Under the pieces are notes generated by a model. It had not been told where the DNA came from. It ran no database searches and was given only the letters and a program-made list of their open reading frames with translations. This document shows positions 14,006-20,582 of a stretch of 20,582 nucleotides of DNA, piece by piece; positions within the stretch are counted from its first letter, which is position 1; each line of letters begins with the position of its first letter. Source of the stretch: a virus; IMG/VR virus record IMGVR_UViG_3300017967_000286, positions 1 to 20,582 of that record, one strand, 5' to 3'. A program made the position numbers and the translations under genes.

Positions 14006-14490
14006 TGTATCAAAGAGATGAAAAGATCGATCTTGGAGTTGTTGCTACAGACATAGCACAATGGTCAATAATGCATTACGGATATTTTGTTAAGTCATCA
14101 CTTGACAAAGTAGAACTAATACAAAGATTTGCTGAGGACTTGGACAGATTGCCAAGTAACTCAATAAGATTCGTAAACAAGGTTCAGGAAGAATGGGTAG
14201 ATGGTGGAAACAATAGACCACCAACAATACCTGAGTTCCTGGCTGAATTAAGAAAACATCATAATCGTGATAATGCAAACAATCATCAGATTGAATATAA
14301 ACCACAACGCATTGACTATGCTGGTATGTGGGATGGTGCTGAATCAAGAGGTTTAGACGCTGCCAAGCATTACATGAAGATGACTTACAATGCACGAGAA
14401 GTTTCTCCAGCCACTAAGTATGTGATTAGGAGTTTCTTTGAAAAGCACGGATATACCAAAACACAATTTAAGGAGATGAAATTACTATGA
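14005..14490 (+). CDS. Possible helicase-loader analogue or replication accessory protein
   Basis: This 161-residue protein is not firmly recognised. It has a helical N-terminus, an RPPTIPEFLAELRKHHN segment near residues 72-88, and a helical C-terminus with SPATKYVIRSFFEKHGYTK. Prolines followed by an EFL helix at this position also occur in some phage replication P-type proteins. It starts on the last base of the initiator gene stop, so it is coupled to it, exactly where lambda P lies after O. The role is proposed mainly from position. Confidence 0.45.
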   Translation: MYQRDEKIDLGVVATDIAQWSIMHYGYFVKSSLDKVELIQRFAEDLDRLPSNSIRFVNKVQEEWVDGGNNRPPTIPEFLAELRKHHNRDNANNHQIEYKPQRIDYAGMWDGAESRGLDAAKHYMKMTYNAREVSPATKYVIRSFFEKHGYTKTQFKEMKLL

Positions 14491-16208
14491 ATGTTTTAAG
14501 TTTATTTGACGGAATGTCATGTGGCCAGATTGCCCTGGACCAATTAGGAATTAAAGTAGATAACTATTTTGCGGCAGAGATTGATAAGTTTGCAATACAA
14601 GTTGCAGAAAAGAATTATCCCAATACCATTCATTTAGGTGATGTGAAGCAGATAAGAGGGGATGTTTTGCCGCAAATTGATTTATTGATAGGAGGCTCTC
14701 CATGTCAAGGTTTCTCATTCGCAGGGAAACAATTAAACTTTGATGACCCACGCTCTGCATTGTTCTTTGAGTTTGTTAGATTGTTAGATGAAACTAAACC
14801 CAAATATTTCTTGCTTGAGAATGTGCGCATGAAGCAAGAATACCAGGATGTGATTACTGAGTATCTTGGTGTAAAACCTATCTTGATTAACTCAGCATTA
14901 GTATCAGCACAAAATAGAAACAGATTGTATTGGACTAACATACCAAACATCACACAACCTGAAGATCGAGGATTGTTACTTAGAGATGTGTTGGAAGATA
15001 TAAACGAGTTTGATAGAACTTGTGAGCCAAGAGAGTTTAGTGAAGATTCATTGTGTCATCATAGTGCTACTGCTACTGACATAAAAGGCAATGATTCAAT
15101 CAAGCGTGTATATGCACAAACTGGTAAATCTCCCACACTAACAACTATGCAAGGTGGACATAGAGAACCAAAAGTTACTATTGTTCCTGAGATTGTTAAA
15201 GTTAGAAAACATGAAGTAGATGTTGAAAAACTACAACAAACATTAAGAGAACATAGAAAACCAATCAAACAAATAGTAGAACACTTAGGAGTTAAGAAAA
15301 CAACTGTAGAGCATTGGTTTAGAACTGATAGTTCGTTCTCTATACCTGATGAAGATGTTTGGTTCGATCTTAAAAGTTTTCTTGGTATAGAAACAGATGA
15401 GTTCGATAAGTCAATAACAGAGTTTGAAATTAGAGAGGGTGTGTATGAGATGGCTAATCGTGTGTATAACCCAGACTATAAAGCACCTACTGTAGTTGCT
15501 AGTCAGGTATCTAAAGTATCTTGCGGCAGATTAGTTAATCGTAGAATCAATCCTGAAACTGGTAAGCGTGATGATTATAACCAGGACCTGGAACTAGAAC
15601 CAAGAATAGAGCCTCGTGAAGATGATAAGTCTGGATGTCTAACAACTGTAACTAAAGACAATGTTGTGATAAGAGATATGCCTGATGAGTTCATACAACA
15701 AGAGATTCGTAAACTACTGGGTGATTCTAAATACAAAGATAACTTCATGTGGAGATTTGATAAGCAAGGAAGAATACTTGTTATGCGACCAGATGGATTA
15801 AAGATACAGAGAATAGGCAGAATTGCTTTCCCTGATAATAAGTCTGAAATCGTAACATCTTTAGCACAACCTCATGTTGTTGATACTTTGTATGTCAGAG
15901 AAGCAACTAAGAAAGGTTTTGCAGAAATAAAACCTGGTGAGTGTTTTGACGCTACATTTCCTAACAGCAAGACAAGAAGAGGTAGAGCTATGAGGGAGAA
16001 GTCAAACACATTGATGGCAGCAAACTTTGAATATAATCATTGGAATGGGTATAGTTATAGAAAATTAACCCCGATCGAGTGTGAAAGATTACAGACAGTT
16101 CCTGATAACTACACAGAAGGTGTATCAAAAAGTCAAAGATATAAAATGCTTGGCAATGGATGGACTGTTGAAGTTATCAAACACATCTTTAAAAATATAG
16201 TAGAATGA
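14487..16208 (+). CDS. DNA (cytosine-5) methyltransferase with long inserted region
   Basis: The 573-residue enzyme would transfer a methyl group from S-adenosylmethionine to cytosine C5. Motif I LSLFDGMSCGQ is at 4-14, catalytic Cys73 lies in GGSPCQGFS, ENV at 111-113 and QNRNR at 142-146. Near the end come YRKLTPIECERLQTVPD (524-540) and the motif X segment GNGWTVEVI (556-564). All core motifs are present. Most members are 320-420 residues, so roughly 150-200 extra residues lie in the target recognition region. This includes a helix-turn-helix-like stretch at about 244-300 and several short TL(T/M)-type repeats. It overlaps the preceding gene by 4 bases. No partner endonuclease is visible, so protection from host restriction is the likeliest role; target sequence is unknown. 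Confidence 0.93.
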   Translation: MNVLSLFDGMSCGQIALDQLGIKVDNYFAAEIDKFAIQVAEKNYPNTIHLGDVKQIRGDVLPQIDLLIGGSPCQGFSFAGKQLNFDDPRSALFFEFVRLLDETKPKYFLLENVRMKQEYQDVITEYLGVKPILINSALVSAQNRNRLYWTNIPNITQPEDRGLLLRDVLEDINEFDRTCEPREFSEDSLCHHSATATDIKGNDSIKRVYAQTGKSPTLTTMQGGHREPKVTIVPEIVKVRKHEVDVEKLQQTLREHRKPIKQIVEHLGVKKTTVEHWFRTDSSFSIPDEDVWFDLKSFLGIETDEFDKSITEFEIREGVYEMANRVYNPDYKAPTVVASQVSKVSCGRLVNRRINPETGKRDDYNQDLELEPRIEPREDDKSGCLTTVTKDNVVIRDMPDEFIQQEIRKLLGDSKYKDNFMWRFDKQGRILVMRPDGLKIQRIGRIAFPDNKSEIVTSLAQPHVVDTLYVREATKKGFAEIKPGECFDATFPNSKTRRGRAMREKSNTLMAANFEYNHWNGYSYRKLTPIECERLQTVPDNYTEGVSKSQRYKMLGNGWTVEVIKHIFKNIVE

Positions 16209-16212
16209 AATT

Positions 16213-16452
16213 ATGGCTATAGATAAAAAACGAATGGCTTGCAATAAACCTCGTAGAACTCCTGGTGGTTCTAAGAAGTTTGTTGTTAAAGCATGTGAGA
16301 ACGGAAAAGAAAAGATTGTTCGTTTTGGCGATCCAAATATGAGAATCAAGAAGAACAACCCAGCAAGAAGAAAATCTTTCAGAGCAAGACATAAGTGCGA
16401 CCAGAAAGTATCTAAGATGACTGCTGGTTACTGGAGCTGCAAGAAATGGTAG
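16213..16452 (+). CDS. Small basic conserved phage protein (79 aa)
   Basis: The protein is strongly basic and contains KKFVVKACENGKEKIVRFGD (about 21-40), then RRKSFRARHKCD and a final YWSCKKW. This pattern belongs to a conserved family of short proteins in marine phages, recalled as DUF6321. Three cysteines and a histidine late in the sequence could hold a metal. It starts four bases after the methyltransferase gene. Its role is unknown; the charge favours nucleic acid contact. Confidence 0.7.
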   Translation: MAIDKKRMACNKPRRTPGGSKKFVVKACENGKEKIVRFGDPNMRIKKNNPARRKSFRARHKCDQKVSKMTAGYWSCKKW

Positions 16453-16658
16453 TGATCGAAGAAGAATTTGATTTTGATTGTGATAATGCACATCAGGACG
16501 CAGTTGCAGAGAATATAGTTGCATTAGTTAAGATGTTGGATAAAATATCTGATAACCGATTGAAAGAAGAAATTAAATCTACAGTCATGGAGATGTGTAA
16601 TGACTCTTTCTTATTCGGTTTAACTTTTCAAGAACAAACAGAGAATACAATACAATGA
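16446..16658 (+). CDS. Acidic small protein (70 aa)
   Basis: The peptide begins MVVIEEEFDFDCDN and is followed by an amphipathic helix (about 20-50). Its start lies within the last codons of the previous gene and its stop overlaps the next start (ATGA). It is not recognised. Acidic and basic small proteins alternate along this stretch, which could reflect partners, but no evidence of interaction is visible. Confidence 0.55.
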   Translation: MVVIEEEFDFDCDNAHQDAVAENIVALVKMLDKISDNRLKEEIKSTVMEMCNDSFLFGLTFQEQTENTIQ

Positions 16659-16756
16659 AAGCATACGGAAAATCAGCAGGGTTCAAACCTTGCGCAAGTT
16701 GCAAGACAAAAGCAAAGTGTAAAAAAGCTGGTAGATGTTTAGCAGGGAGTAAGTAA
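16655..16756 (+). CDS. Cysteine-rich microprotein (33 aa)
   Basis: Cysteines at 13, 16, 22 and 28 lie in a lysine-rich background (CASCKTKAKCKKAGRC), a pattern able to bind zinc. Similar tiny proteins with a CxxC then C and C spacing occur in marine phage genomes, by recall. Its ATG overlaps the prior stop and its last base starts the next gene, so it is probably translated as part of a coupled chain. The role is unknown. Confidence 0.55.
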   Translation: MKAYGKSAGFKPCASCKTKAKCKKAGRCLAGSK

Positions 16757-16860
16757 TGTTAAGATACAAAGTCGAAGTGCCTAAAGCACAACCAAAGAAA
16801 GAAGAAACTACTTCTACAAATACACCTAAAAAGACTACAAAGAAATCTACTAAGAAATGA
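16756..16860 (+). CDS. Lys/Thr-rich microprotein (34 aa)
   Basis: After MLRYKVEVPK the peptide consists almost only of Lys, Thr, Ser, Pro and Glu, ending KKTTKKSTKK. It resembles a disordered basic tail. Its start shares a base with the previous stop (TAATG) and its stop overlaps the RusA start (ATGA). A nucleic acid neutralising role is possible; otherwise it may mainly keep translation coupled to RusA. The evidence is limited to overlap and composition. Confidence 0.45.
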   Translation: MLRYKVEVPKAQPKKEETTSTNTPKKTTKKSTKK

Positions 16861-17249
16861 AGTTAAGGTTTGATGTAGTTCCTACACCAGCCTCTCGACC
16901 AAGAGTTAGTAGATGGTCCACTTACTACGGAAAAAATCATACTGAGTTCGTTAAAGTTATGAAAACCATAACTGCTCACGCTAATGTAGTTCCATTTGAG
17001 GGTCAAATTTACGCAAAAGCAGACTTTTATGTTCCTATGCCACGCACATGGTCAAGAAAGAAAAAAGACGCTCATATTGGAAAATATTGCGACAACAACA
17101 AAGACTTAGATAATTATCAGAAATTACTATTCGATTGCATGAATGGTATCTACTTCAAAGATGATCGACAACTGGTCATGATTAGAGCCAGGAAATACTG
17201 GACATCAGGTAACGGACATATTGAATGTGAATTAACCAAGTGTGGGTAG
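16857..17249 (+). CDS. rusA: RusA-family Holliday junction resolvase
   Basis: This 130-residue endonuclease would cleave four-way junctions made during recombination and replication, clearing branches before packaging. The hallmark NKDLDNYQKLLFDCMNG lies at 81-97, followed by KDDRQ at 101-105. Acidic residues Asp83, Asp85 and Asp102 or Asp103 correspond to the catalytic acids of RusA. The N-terminus shows the usual PTPASRPR motif (9-16). Length is normal and nothing is missing. It ends the coupled early operon and overlaps the previous gene by 4 bases. Confidence 0.92.
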   Translation: MKLRFDVVPTPASRPRVSRWSTYYGKNHTEFVKVMKTITAHANVVPFEGQIYAKADFYVPMPRTWSRKKKDAHIGKYCDNNKDLDNYQKLLFDCMNGIYFKDDRQLVMIRARKYWTSGNGHIECELTKCG

Positions 17250-17304
17250 CGGGGCTTGGTTTAAGAGGAGTGTAATCTAATGAAAAAAATTACGAACTAC
17301 CCAC
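17242..17304 (+). repeat. 8-bp inverted repeat around a tiny reading frame
   Basis: GTGGGTAG (17242-17249) is perfectly complementary to CTACCCAC (17297-17304), with one more G-U pair possible. Between them lie AAGAGGAG and an ATG at 17280 starting a 15-codon frame (17280-17327). Pairing could loop out the ribosome site. The remaining 17328-17373 contains only AT-rich sequence. Confidence 0.4.
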
Positions 17305-17327
17305 GAATCAGAATCATACACAAATAA
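17280..17327 (+). CDS. Possible 15-residue peptide
   Basis: A basic peptide beginning MKKITNYPRIRI is preceded by AAGAGGAG at a workable distance. It is very short and could be spurious or act as a regulatory leader peptide. The 3' arm of the inverted repeat lies within it. Confidence 0.2.
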   Translation: MKKITNYPRIRIIHK

Positions 17328-17373
17328 AATCACAATACAACCTCTTTTTCTCGGTATTGGTATATATATAGTA

Positions 17374-17379
17374 TATAAT
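17374..17379 (+). promoter_or_regulatory. -10 element before the RHH regulator
   Basis: TATAAT, followed by ACG, lies 26 bases before the ATG at 17406. No convincing -35 is seen. The resulting leader of about 20 bases has no clear ribosome site. Confidence 0.4.
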
Positions 17380-17405
17380 ACGAGTTTTAACTACTAGATA
17401 TAGTA

Positions 17406-17612
17406 ATGGGAAGAAGAAGTAAAGAGGAAGTAAAACCACAAGTTACACAAATAAATCTAAAGATTGCTAAGACCGATCTTAAGATTATTGATGAAAAAGC
17501 TAGACGATACGGAATGACTCGCAGCGCTTTAATTAAATATCTTGCTTTGAATACTGAGTTGAGTTATGAAACTCGTGGTGAGATATTACAGTCAAGACAT
17601 CCTAGAGTCTAA
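17406..17612 (+). CDS. Ribbon-helix-helix DNA-binding protein (68 aa)
   Basis: After a basic start MGRRSKEE, a strand TQINLKI (about 14-20) is followed by two helices, TDLKIIDEKARRYGMTR and SALIKYLALNTEL. This is the Arc/CopG/MetJ-type ribbon-helix-helix fold, which binds DNA as a dimer through the strand pair. It probably regulates phage or host transcription. It has its own -10 element but a weak ribosome site. It is the last rightward gene, and its stop overlaps that of the convergent lysozyme gene by 4 bases. An antitoxin role is possible but no toxin neighbour is visible. Confidence 0.8.
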   Translation: MGRRSKEEVKPQVTQINLKIAKTDLKIIDEKARRYGMTRSALIKYLALNTELSYETRGEILQSRHPRV

Positions 17613-18073
17613 TACCCCAGCATACCTTTATACTTTCTTGCTGCTTTGATTCTTTCTTGTTCGTGAGGAACGCCAGGTCTTAGATACCTATTCATAATCT
17701 CTCTGGTCATTGTATCAACATCATCATTTAAGAAAGACTTTCTAAGTTTTCTCTTATGACCATAACCAATATCATGAACAGTATTCGGACTATCGCCATA
17801 TATCATGTTCTTAGCAAACATTGTCTGAGCTTTAGAACTATCCTTCATTCCAGACCTTTTTAACCATTCAAAGTATGCAGGTTTTTGTGCGTCAAATTGA
17901 AATAAACCATAACCTGGACCAGTATCGAATATTCCCTGGACTTCTTCAAAATCAAAAGAACCACCAGTTTCTACATCAATGTTTCCTAATAATGCTGGTA
18001 ACGATCTTAATGGGAAACCAGATTCTATTAAGTCATCTATTACTTTTAAAACTTTTGGCGGTATTTTTTTCAT
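17609..18073 (-). CDS. Phage tail lysozyme-type peptidoglycan hydrolase
   Basis: The 154-residue protein contains LLGNIDVETGGSFDFEE (28-44), with Glu35 as the likely catalytic acid, then GYGLFQFD (54-61). This is the pattern of the phage tail lysozyme family, which cuts glycan strands. The rest is helical and basic. No signal peptide or membrane segment is seen, so it is either a virion-carried lysozyme used at entry or an endolysin needing a holin not in view. It follows two large virion-type genes, which favours the first option. Confidence 0.8.
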   Translation of the reverse strand: MKKIPPKVLKVIDDLIESGFPLRSLPALLGNIDVETGGSFDFEEVQGIFDTGPGYGLFQFDAQKPAYFEWLKRSGMKDSSKAQTMFAKNMIYGDSPNTVHDIGYGHKRKLRKSFLNDDVDTMTREIMNRYLRPGVPHEQERIKAARKYKGMLGY

Positions 18074-18077
18074 TGTA

Positions 18078-19148
18078 TTAAAGAACGCTTCTTAGTGCAT
18101 TAAGTAATCTTTGAGCATCACCAGAGTTCATGCCAGTCATTTGAGTAATAATCTCTACTGCTTTAGAATCTTTCATCTCTGCTGGTGCAGATGTTTTTTC
18201 ATATTCAAACATACCTTTATCTTCTTCAGACATATTTGACATAGGATACATACGCTTCTCATAAGCCGCTTCCATAGCATCCTGGTCAGCACCTGCTTCC
18301 ATCATTGCCATGTCCATATCTGCTTGATTATAAGCATCTTCTAAAGCTTTTTCTTTACGCATCTGTTCTTCTTCGTAAGCAATAGCTTCATCAGCTTCTT
18401 TTTGTATTCTTGCTGCTCTTTCTTTATCATCTAGTTGTTCTTCAAGATTAGCGTTTCTATCGCTCATAAGAATTTCTTCAAGAGATTTTCTTGCTGGATC
18501 GATCATTGCTTTGACTTCAGCATCTTTCTTTTCTTTCTCTGCTTTAGCCATTGCTTCTATTTCTTGAGCCAATCTATCTTCACGCTTCTTAGCAAAATCT
18601 TCTCTAATCTTTGCTTTGTTAAACTCAGCTTCATCTGCATACTTAGCCTTAGAACTGTTATATTCTTTACCAGTAATATCTGACTTAACTGTCTTAACAA
18701 CTTCATCTTCAGTCTTTAAAGAACCATCTTCTGATCGATCACCAGACATTCCTCTGTCTGCATAAGTGCCGCTTTCGTATGCTTGTATATCAGCAAGGAA
18801 TTGCTCATACTCTGGTGTTCCTTCTTCTGCATCAGTTACCAACTTACGCTCATCTGGAACAACAAACTCTTGTGTAGTAGGCTCTTCTTTAGGTGCTTCT
18901 TCAACCATCTCTCTGATTGCTTCTGCTTCTTTCTTTAAACCTTGTTGCTCTAACCAATCAGCATACTTTTCCCAACGATCAGGTGCAAATGAAGTTCCAA
19001 AACCAGGATGTTGTGGACCAGTTTGTCCTCTTTCTTCTTGTGATAAAGATTGATAACGAGCAAGGTTCTCTTGAAACAAACGCTTGTTAAATGCTAACTC
19101 ATCTGTCTTTGTCCAGTTATCACCTGTTATTGGATTTCTTGATGCCAC
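18078..19148 (-). CDS. Coiled-coil internal virion-type protein
   Basis: The 356-residue protein is highly charged. It has an aromatic-rich start (GFGTSFAPDRWEKYADWLEQ near residues 49-68), an acidic, probably disordered middle, and a long helix of Lys/Glu/Ala (about 170-290) predicted as coiled coil. Its end has an NALRSVL-type helix. It begins on the last base of the preceding stop. Location between a large virion-type protein and lysozyme suggests an internal head or ejection protein, but there is no specific motif and the assignment is weak. Confidence 0.55.
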   Translation of the reverse strand: MASRNPITGDNWTKTDELAFNKRLFQENLARYQSLSQEERGQTGPQHPGFGTSFAPDRWEKYADWLEQQGLKKEAEAIREMVEEAPKEEPTTQEFVVPDERKLVTDAEEGTPEYEQFLADIQAYESGTYADRGMSGDRSEDGSLKTEDEVVKTVKSDITGKEYNSSKAKYADEAEFNKAKIREDFAKKREDRLAQEIEAMAKAEKEKKDAEVKAMIDPARKSLEEILMSDRNANLEEQLDDKERAARIQKEADEAIAYEEEQMRKEKALEDAYNQADMDMAMMEAGADQDAMEAAYEKRMYPMSNMSEEDKGMFEYEKTSAPAEMKDSKAVEIITQMTGMNSGDAQRLLNALRSVL

Positions 19149-20582
19149 TATTCTTCTCCTTCGACTTTTGTTGCTTCACCCAAGAATCTTGCTAATGTTT
19201 GTGCGAAAGCTCGTGTAAATCTAGTTCTACCTGATTGTCTTGTTAGACCAGCCAATCTTTTTGCCATAGTTGGATTGGTCATAATTTTAGCTAATGCTGC
19301 AGGACCTATTGTAACTGAACCAGCAGTAACAAAATCAAAATCACCTTGACCAAACAAAGTGCTTGGTATATCTAATACTAAACTCGCTTGAACAATTTTA
19401 ATTGCAAACGCACCTTCAGTAAGTGGTTTAGTTTCTGCTAACTTAATAGCATCTTTAAACTGTCTTAATCCATCTATTTGTTCTTTGCTGAATGTAGTCA
19501 GTATGTTTTTATTTTGAGGTGTGTATTTAATAAAATACTTTTCTAATTTAGGAACGCTAATTGCGCCAGTTTCGTTTCTAAGACTACCCAGCATATTACG
19601 AATATAACCTTGTTGTATCTGTTGCCAGTCTTTAGTGAATGATGTCTTGTTTAATTTAGCAGATGCTCTAATTGCTTTCTTTGCCGCTCTAATAACTTCA
19701 GGAGGTTGATTCAATAAGTCAGCACCAACCTTAGATGCGTTCTTATCAAGATAACTTCTGATTAGTTTATCGTTAAAGATTGACTTACCAGTTTTCCACC
19801 ATTTGTTTGCTTTTCTCCAAGCGTCAATAAACTCTTTGTTACCTGTGCTAACAGCACCTTGCTCAATAACATCATCGGTAAGTTTGCTAATATCTTTAAG
19901 AGTAAATGCAACTCCACCTTCTCCTGCTGCTTGTGTTCCTTTTGCACCAGCTTGTTCTGCAATTCTTATCTCACTAAGTATCTTCGATCTAAATTGTTGT
20001 GCAACTTCAAAAGATACAGAATCATCAAAACCTCTAATCTTTTCAAGTAATGATTTAGCACTACTAGCTAATCCAGTATAGTTAGTTGCTTTTGCATCAC
20101 CTAATACTTTATTAGCGTAATCTTTTAACTTCTTAGTTGATACTGGTAATACTTCCTCAAAAACAGTTTGACTTGTTTTCTTACTAAGCATATTACCACC
20201 AGCATCTATAAAACCAGTAGGTGTTTCTTTAGTAACTTGTTTTGGTTTATATAGTGTCTTGTATAAGTCATCTAGGTTCTTATACATTTCACCACCAATC
20301 TGTGAATGTGCTTTATCACCAGCTTTATAAATATTCTGGAATAAGATACCTACACCTTCATCAGTAAGAATCTCATCAGATACTTGATTAAAGTTCTTAA
20401 TGTAATCATCGAGATAGTTATCTATTGCTTTTTGGTTTAAATCTTCTAATCTCTTGAATTGACCACCGCCACCCCAAGTAGATCGAAGTAAACCTTCAAG
20501 TGTTTCTAGGAACTTATTATTACTTAATTGTGCTGGTGTTAATTGACCACCAAACTTTTCAATAAGTTGAATAGAATCATCA
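19148..20582 (-). CDS. Large internal virion-type protein, N-terminus beyond the edge
   Basis: The frame stays open from 19148 to the window edge, with 478 codons counted including the stop, so the internal ATG at 20287 is not the true start. Translation upstream of that ATG gives normal-looking protein, including FLETLEGLLRSTWGGGGQF, with no stop. The visible part is mostly helical and Lys/Ala-rich, with a hydrophobic Ala/Ile/Gly-rich segment near the C-terminus that could insert into a membrane. A large helical protein followed by a coiled-coil protein and a lysozyme resembles podovirus ejection protein sets. Its end overlaps the next gene by one base. The family is not firmly recognised. 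Confidence 0.6.
   Translation of the reverse strand, partial: DDSIQLIEKFGGQLTPAQLSNNKFLETLEGLLRSTWGGGGQFKRLEDLNQKAIDNYLDDYIKNFNQVSDEILTDEGVGILFQNIYKAGDKAHSQIGGEMYKNLDDLYKTLYKPKQVTKETPTGFIDAGGNMLSKKTSQTVFEEVLPVSTKKLKDYANKVLGDAKATNYTGLASSAKSLLEKIRGFDDSVSFEVAQQFRSKILSEIRIAEQAGAKGTQAAGEGGVAFTLKDISKLTDDVIEQGAVSTGNKEFIDAWRKANKWWKTGKSIFNDKLIRSYLDKNASKVGADLLNQPPEVIRAAKKAIRASAKLNKTSFTKDWQQIQQGYIRNMLGSLRNETGAISVPKLEKYFIKYTPQNKNILTTFSKEQIDGLRQFKDAIKLAETKPLTEGAFAIKIVQASLVLDIPSTLFGQGDFDFVTAGSVTIGPAALAKIMTNPTMAKRLAGLTRQSGRTRFTRAFAQTLARFLGEATKVEGEE

Noticed and set aside
14090-15268. Leftward frames opposite the replication accessory gene and the methyltransferase
   Set aside because: They lie antisense to genes with clear motifs or strong overlaps, have no ribosome sites, and show unnatural compositions.
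17406-18073. Toxin-antitoxin pair formed by the RHH protein and its neighbour
   Set aside because: The neighbour is convergent and is a lysozyme, not a toxin; the pair would not share an operon.

Overview
The window is about half of a double-stranded DNA tailed-phage genome, most likely podovirus-like. It is AT-rich (roughly one third G+C by eye), tightly packed and without rRNA, tRNA or housekeeping genes. Head genes (TerS, TerL, a long portal, scaffold, major capsid protein), a tail-fibre-type repeat protein and internal-virion-type proteins identify it. The fibre repeats, small zinc ribbons and other gene families resemble those of marine phages assembled from seawater. A marine alphaproteobacterial host is plausible but inferred. 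Promoters look like ordinary sigma-70 sites, and no phage RNA polymerase, DNA polymerase, helicase, integrase or repressor is visible, so this part of the genome appears to depend on host transcription and replication enzymes.

Layout. 1-8010 is the leftward late region. In transcription order it holds small terminase, large terminase, portal, a small protein, scaffold, capsid, a tetraloop terminator, a zinc ribbon protein, two small proteins and a fibre-like protein that runs off the left edge. 8011-8564 is a non-coding divergent region with back-to-back promoters, a possible structured RNA, a second copy of an origin-like 17-mer, and the promoter of the first rightward unit. 8565-10201 holds two convergent two-gene units of unknown function that share one bidirectional terminator and have matching extended -10 promoters. 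10202-10487 is a regulatory spacer with a palindrome, four 10-bp tandem repeats and a strong promoter.

10488-17249 is a long rightward early operon. It encodes an Api92-like protein, seven overlapping microproteins, a likely single-strand annealing protein, a winged-helix protein, an SSB-like protein behind a structured leader, an O-type replication protein whose gene carries an origin-like array, a possible helicase-loader analogue, a large cytosine-5 methyltransferase, four small proteins and a RusA resolvase. A ribbon-helix-helix regulator follows at 17406-17612. From 17609 to the right edge the genes are leftward again: a lysozyme and two large virion-type proteins, the second continuing past the edge. 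Since late genes leave both edges on the same strand, the early block probably sits as an island of opposite polarity in a circular map.

How the parts fit together. The early operon supplies recombination, ssDNA binding, origin recognition, DNA modification and junction resolution. The late genes package DNA and build the virion. The most noteworthy non-gene signals are the origin-like palindrome and iterons at 13613-13714 with a partial copy at 8422-8460, the leader at 12880-12983, the structured element at 8109-8290, and the phased repeats at 10356-10395.
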